Source: Candidatus Bathyarchaeum sp.
GTDB taxonomy: Archaea; Thermoproteota; Bathyarchaeia; Bathyarchaeales; Bathyarchaeaceae
Reading direction: 5' to 3'
DNA length: 5,778 nucleotides
Assembly (NCBI GenBank): GCA_003096255.1
Contig: PIXS01000075.1
Coordinates: 1 to 5,778 of the forward strand
Shown: positions 3,099 to 5,778 of the stretch, in pieces
Position numbering within the stretch: position 1 is the stretch's first letter
How the letters are laid out: each line of letters begins with the position of its first letter
Position numbers and translations under genes: made by a program
Notes under the pieces: generated by a model
The model's input: the letters and a program-made list of their open reading frames with translations, nothing else
What the model was told of the DNA's origin: nothing
Databases searched by the model: none

Positions 3099-5778
3099 AT
3101 GCTAAAAAAATATGGAGGACTTAGAAAAAATTTGTCAATCTCAGAAAATGATCTTTTACTCCTCCAGAAATCTTTCTTCAAAGAGAAAGGTCTTGTTAGA
3201 CAGCATCTAGACTCATATAACAAGTTCATCGACACTGGACTCCAAGAAGTTATCGATGAAACTGGAGAAATCAGCATCGAAATCCCAGAGATGCCATACA
3301 AAATAAAACTTGGTCAACTTTGGGTGATAGATCCCCAATCTAAAATCAGTAGACCATACAAAACCGAAGTTGACGGAACAAAACATGAAATTTTCCCCAT
3401 GGAAGCCCGATTCCGCAACCTAACCTATGCGGCGCCTCTAGCGCTGGAGATGACTCCAGTTATAGATGGTAGAGAGCAGGAGCCAGAACTTGTTCTCATC
3501 GGCAATCTTCCTGTTATGCTTAAATCTAAACTCTGTATCCTCAGCCAACTAACAGACGAAGAACTGATTGAATATGGAGAAGACCCCCATGACCCTGGCG
3601 GTTATTTCCTGATCAACGGTTCTGAACGTGTTATCGTTGCCATGGAGGACTTAGCGCCAAACCGCGTTCTTGTAGATATTGATACGCGAGGAACAAAACC
3701 CGTCTATCAAGCAAAAATCTTCTCAACAACTGTGGGCTTCAGAGCAAGAATTCAGTTGCGTATGAAGTCTGACGGCGGACTCTTTGTTTCGATTCCTGGA
3801 GTGCCAACAGAAGCCCCCTTCGTGATTCTGATGCGCGCCCTTGGAATAGAATCAGACAAAGAAATTGCCGAAACCGTTTCCCCAAATGCTGTTGTGCAGA
3901 ATGAGCTTGAAGCATCCTTTGAGAAAGCCGCAGGATTCGATACAATTCAAGACGCTGTAATGTACATCGGTAACCGTGTCGCCCATGGACAGGTAGAAGA
4001 ATACCGTAACCAGAAAGCCAAAAGCATAATCGACCGCAACTTTTTGCCACACCTTGGCAGAACCGAAGAAAACCGTCTAGAAAAAGCGCTCTTCCTTGGC
4101 GAAATGGCTAGCCGAGTCATCGAACTTAAGACTGGAATCAGAACACCAGACGACAAAGACCACTTCAAAAACAAGCGACTCAAACTTGCAGGTCCACTGC
4201 TGGCTGACCTTTTCAGGATAGCCTTCAGGAACCTGTGCCGAGACATAAAATATCAGCTTGAACGAATGGGCGTCAAAAGGCAGCTTATCACAATCTCAGC
4301 AGCTGTCCGTCCTGGTATAGTTACTGACCGTCACCGTCACGCCCTTGCAACAGGCAACTGGGGCAGAGGACGAGTCGGAATCACCCAGCTTCTTGACAGA
4401 ACAAACACCGTTTCTACCCTAAGTCACCTCAGAAGATTGCAGTCTCCACTCAGCCGAAGTCAACCAAACTTCGAGGCACGAGACTTACATCCTACTCACT
4501 GGGGACGACTCTGTCCAAACGAAACACCTGAAGGGTCGAACTGTGGCTTGGTAAAGAATCTTGCCTTAGCTGCTTCTACTTCCATCTTTGTTGACCCTGA
4601 CACTGTTAAACAGAAGCTCTATCAGCTGGATGTTATTCCGATAGAGGAAACAGACGTAGAAATACGAAATTCAAGCGCCAAAGTTTTCGTTAACGGCTCT
4701 ATTCTAGGTTATTGTGCGACACCGCAGAAGTTGGTTGACGAAATAAGAAAGAAACGCAGGAATGGAGAACTCTCCACTGAAGTTAACGTTGCCTACTTCT
4801 CAAAGGTTCAAGGAAGAAGCGAAGAGGTTTACATCAGCTGCGATCAGGGACGTGTACGCCGTCCACTGATAGTAATCGAAGATGGTGTGCCAAAATTGCA
4901 GCCTGAACATGTTGACAAGGTTCGTTCTGGAGAATGGAGCTGGAGCGACCTTATCAAGCAGGGAATCCTTGAGTACATTGACGCTGAAGAAGAAGAGAAC
5001 ATTTTTGTTGCCTTAGACTTTGATCAAATCAATGAAGAGCACACCCACTTGGAAATTGCCACCTACACAATTCTTGGAATTTGCGCATCTATCATACCTT
5101 ACCCTGAACATAATCAGTCACCCCGTAACTCTTACGAGGCAGCCATGTCCAAGCAGGCTTTAGGTATCAACCTGACAAACTTCCCTAATCGTGTTGACTC
5201 CCGCTGTCACATTCTTCACTATCCCCAGACTCCATTAGTAAAGACTAAGCCCATGGAAATCATAGGATACACCAATAGACCTTCAGGGCAGAATTGTATT
5301 GTTGCAATTCTTTCCTTTGAAGGCTATAACATGGAAGACGCTATCATATTCAACAAAGCATCCATCGAACGTGGCTTAGTGCGCTCTACATTCTTTCGTA
5401 TTTACGAGGCAGAGTGCCGCCAGTATCTGGGAGGACTTAGAGACAGATTCTTGGTTCCCGAAGCAGGAATCAGAGGCTACAGAGGCGAACAATACTACCG
5501 CCTTCTTGAACCCGACGGCATCGTAAGCCTAGAATCTGAAGTAGCTGGAGGCGACGTTCTTATCGGAAGAACAAGTCCGCCAAGATTCCTTGAAGAGTAC
5601 AAAGAATTCGAAGTCAAAGGCCCGACAATGCGAGACACTTCTGTTGACGTTCGGTCTTCTGAAGCTGGTGTAGTTGATGACATTTTCATCACAGAAACCG
5701 GAGAAGGCAGCAAAATCGTCAAAGTTCGAGTAAGGGACCAGCGTATCCCCGAATTAGGAGACAAGTTTGCTTCCCGTC
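3099..5778 (+). CDS. rpoB: DNA-directed RNA polymerase subunit B, archaeal unsplit form (partial, 3' end outside window)
   Basis: This is the second-largest RNA polymerase subunit, forming half of the active-site cleft. The window holds 893 codons of an expected 1,120-1,150. Seen in order: an N-terminal block with SFFKEKGLVRQHLDSYNKFI, GGYFLINGSERV (residues 167-178), the fork region LLDRTNTVSTLSHLRRLQSP, HPTHWGRLCPNETPEGSN (464-481), LIKQGILEYIDAEEEEN, PEHNQSPRN (669-677), GYNMEDAI (742-749, with E746-D747 near the active site) and RIPELGDKFASR, ending just after catalytic-site K889. The reading passes unbroken through the B''/B' split region. The hybrid-binding remainder, zinc site and clamp lie outside. 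ATG 3099 is the only ATG before the conserved part, with an in-frame TAG at 3075, but it has no Shine-Dalgarno site. A TTG at 3132 is a rival start. RpoH is not adjacent. Confidence 0.98.
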   Translation, partial: MLKKYGGLRKNLSISENDLLLLQKSFFKEKGLVRQHLDSYNKFIDTGLQEVIDETGEISIEIPEMPYKIKLGQLWVIDPQSKISRPYKTEVDGTKHEIFPMEARFRNLTYAAPLALEMTPVIDGREQEPELVLIGNLPVMLKSKLCILSQLTDEELIEYGEDPHDPGGYFLINGSERVIVAMEDLAPNRVLVDIDTRGTKPVYQAKIFSTTVGFRARIQLRMKSDGGLFVSIPGVPTEAPFVILMRALGIESDKEIAETVSPNAVVQNELEASFEKAAGFDTIQDAVMYIGNRVAHGQVEEYRNQKAKSIIDRNFLPHLGRTEENRLEKALFLGEMASRVIELKTGIRTPDDKDHFKNKRLKLAGPLLADLFRIAFRNLCRDIKYQLERMGVKRQLITISAAVRPGIVTDRHRHALATGNWGRGRVGITQLLDRTNTVSTLSHLRRLQSPLSRSQPNFEARDLHPTHWGRLCPNETPEGSNCGLVKNLALAASTSIFVDPDTVKQKLYQLDVIPIEETDVEIRNSSAKVFVNGSILGYCATPQKLVDEIRKKRRNGELSTEVNVAYFSKVQGRSEEVYISCDQGRVRRPLIVIEDGVPKLQPEHVDKVRSGEWSWSDLIKQGILEYIDAEEEENIFVALDFDQINEEHTHLEIATYTILGICASIIPYPEHNQSPRNSYEAAMSKQALGINLTNFPNRVDSRCHILHYPQTPLVKTKPMEIIGYTNRPSGQNCIVAILSFEGYNMEDAIIFNKASIERGLVRSTFFRIYEAECRQYLGGLRDRFLVPEAGIRGYRGEQYYRLLEPDGIVSLESEVAGGDVLIGRTSPPRFLEEYKEFEVKGPTMRDTSVDVRSSEAGVVDDIFITETGEGSKIVKVRVRDQRIPELGDKFASR
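3114..3119 (+). promoter_or_regulatory. Shine-Dalgarno-like GGAGGA inside the 5' end of rpoB
   Basis: GGAGGA lies 13 bases past the annotated ATG and 12 nt before an in-frame TTG at 3132. Starting at that TTG would give a protein whose N-terminus is almost the same length as the Sulfolobus subunit I recall (about 12 residues before SFFK). The spacing is long and TTG is a rarer start, so this remains an alternative. Confidence 0.3.

Noticed and set aside
3739..4246. Several minus-strand open frames inside rpoB
   Set aside because: They are shadows of rpoB, which is continuous and conserved in the plus frame throughout.

Overview
The window is archaeal. The main evidence is a continuous, unsplit archaeal RNA polymerase subunit B gene, TATA-box promoters with purine-rich upstream elements, a Shine-Dalgarno site matching the archaeal 16S tail, an archaeal-type CobT and a CobZ/PgpA-type phosphatase. 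The unsplit rpoB argues against the methanogen, halophile and Archaeoglobus groups that carry separate B'' and B' genes. It fits a TACK or Asgard lineage. I lean to Bathyarchaeia from the overall flavour (moderate GC, many small membrane and winged-helix hypotheticals), but that placement is inference.

Layout, left to right. (1) 1-656, minus: 5' part of cobT, running off the left edge. (2) 782-1279, plus: a small CobZ/PgpA-family phosphatase, divergent from cobT, with a palindromic TATA box (727-734) between them. CobT makes alpha-ribazole phosphate and CobZ dephosphorylates it, so the pair looks like a nucleotide-loop (lower ligand) module of cobalamin synthesis. (3) 1325-1822, minus: a membrane-anchored protein with a predicted beta-rich, OB-like outer domain, convergent with cobZ across 45 bp and sharing an inverted repeat built from both stop codons. 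(4) 2071-2421, minus: a two-helix membrane protein. (5) 2500-2757, minus: a small winged-helix regulator just upstream of the membrane protein gene, with a perfect TGCACC-AAA-GGTGCA inverted repeat between them. (6) 2758-3098: a non-coding stretch with divergent promoters and a long, structured rpoB leader. (7) 3099-5778, plus: rpoB, cut by the right edge after 893 codons.

Most of the window is conserved housekeeping sequence. I do not see a defence system, mobile element, CRISPR array, tRNA or rRNA. The most interesting parts are regulatory: the rpoB leader (11-bp direct repeats, a 9-bp perfect hairpin, a possible 11-residue upstream ORF and an ambiguous start codon), the winged-helix/membrane-protein pair with its operator-like palindrome, and the mirrored stop codons between the convergent genes.
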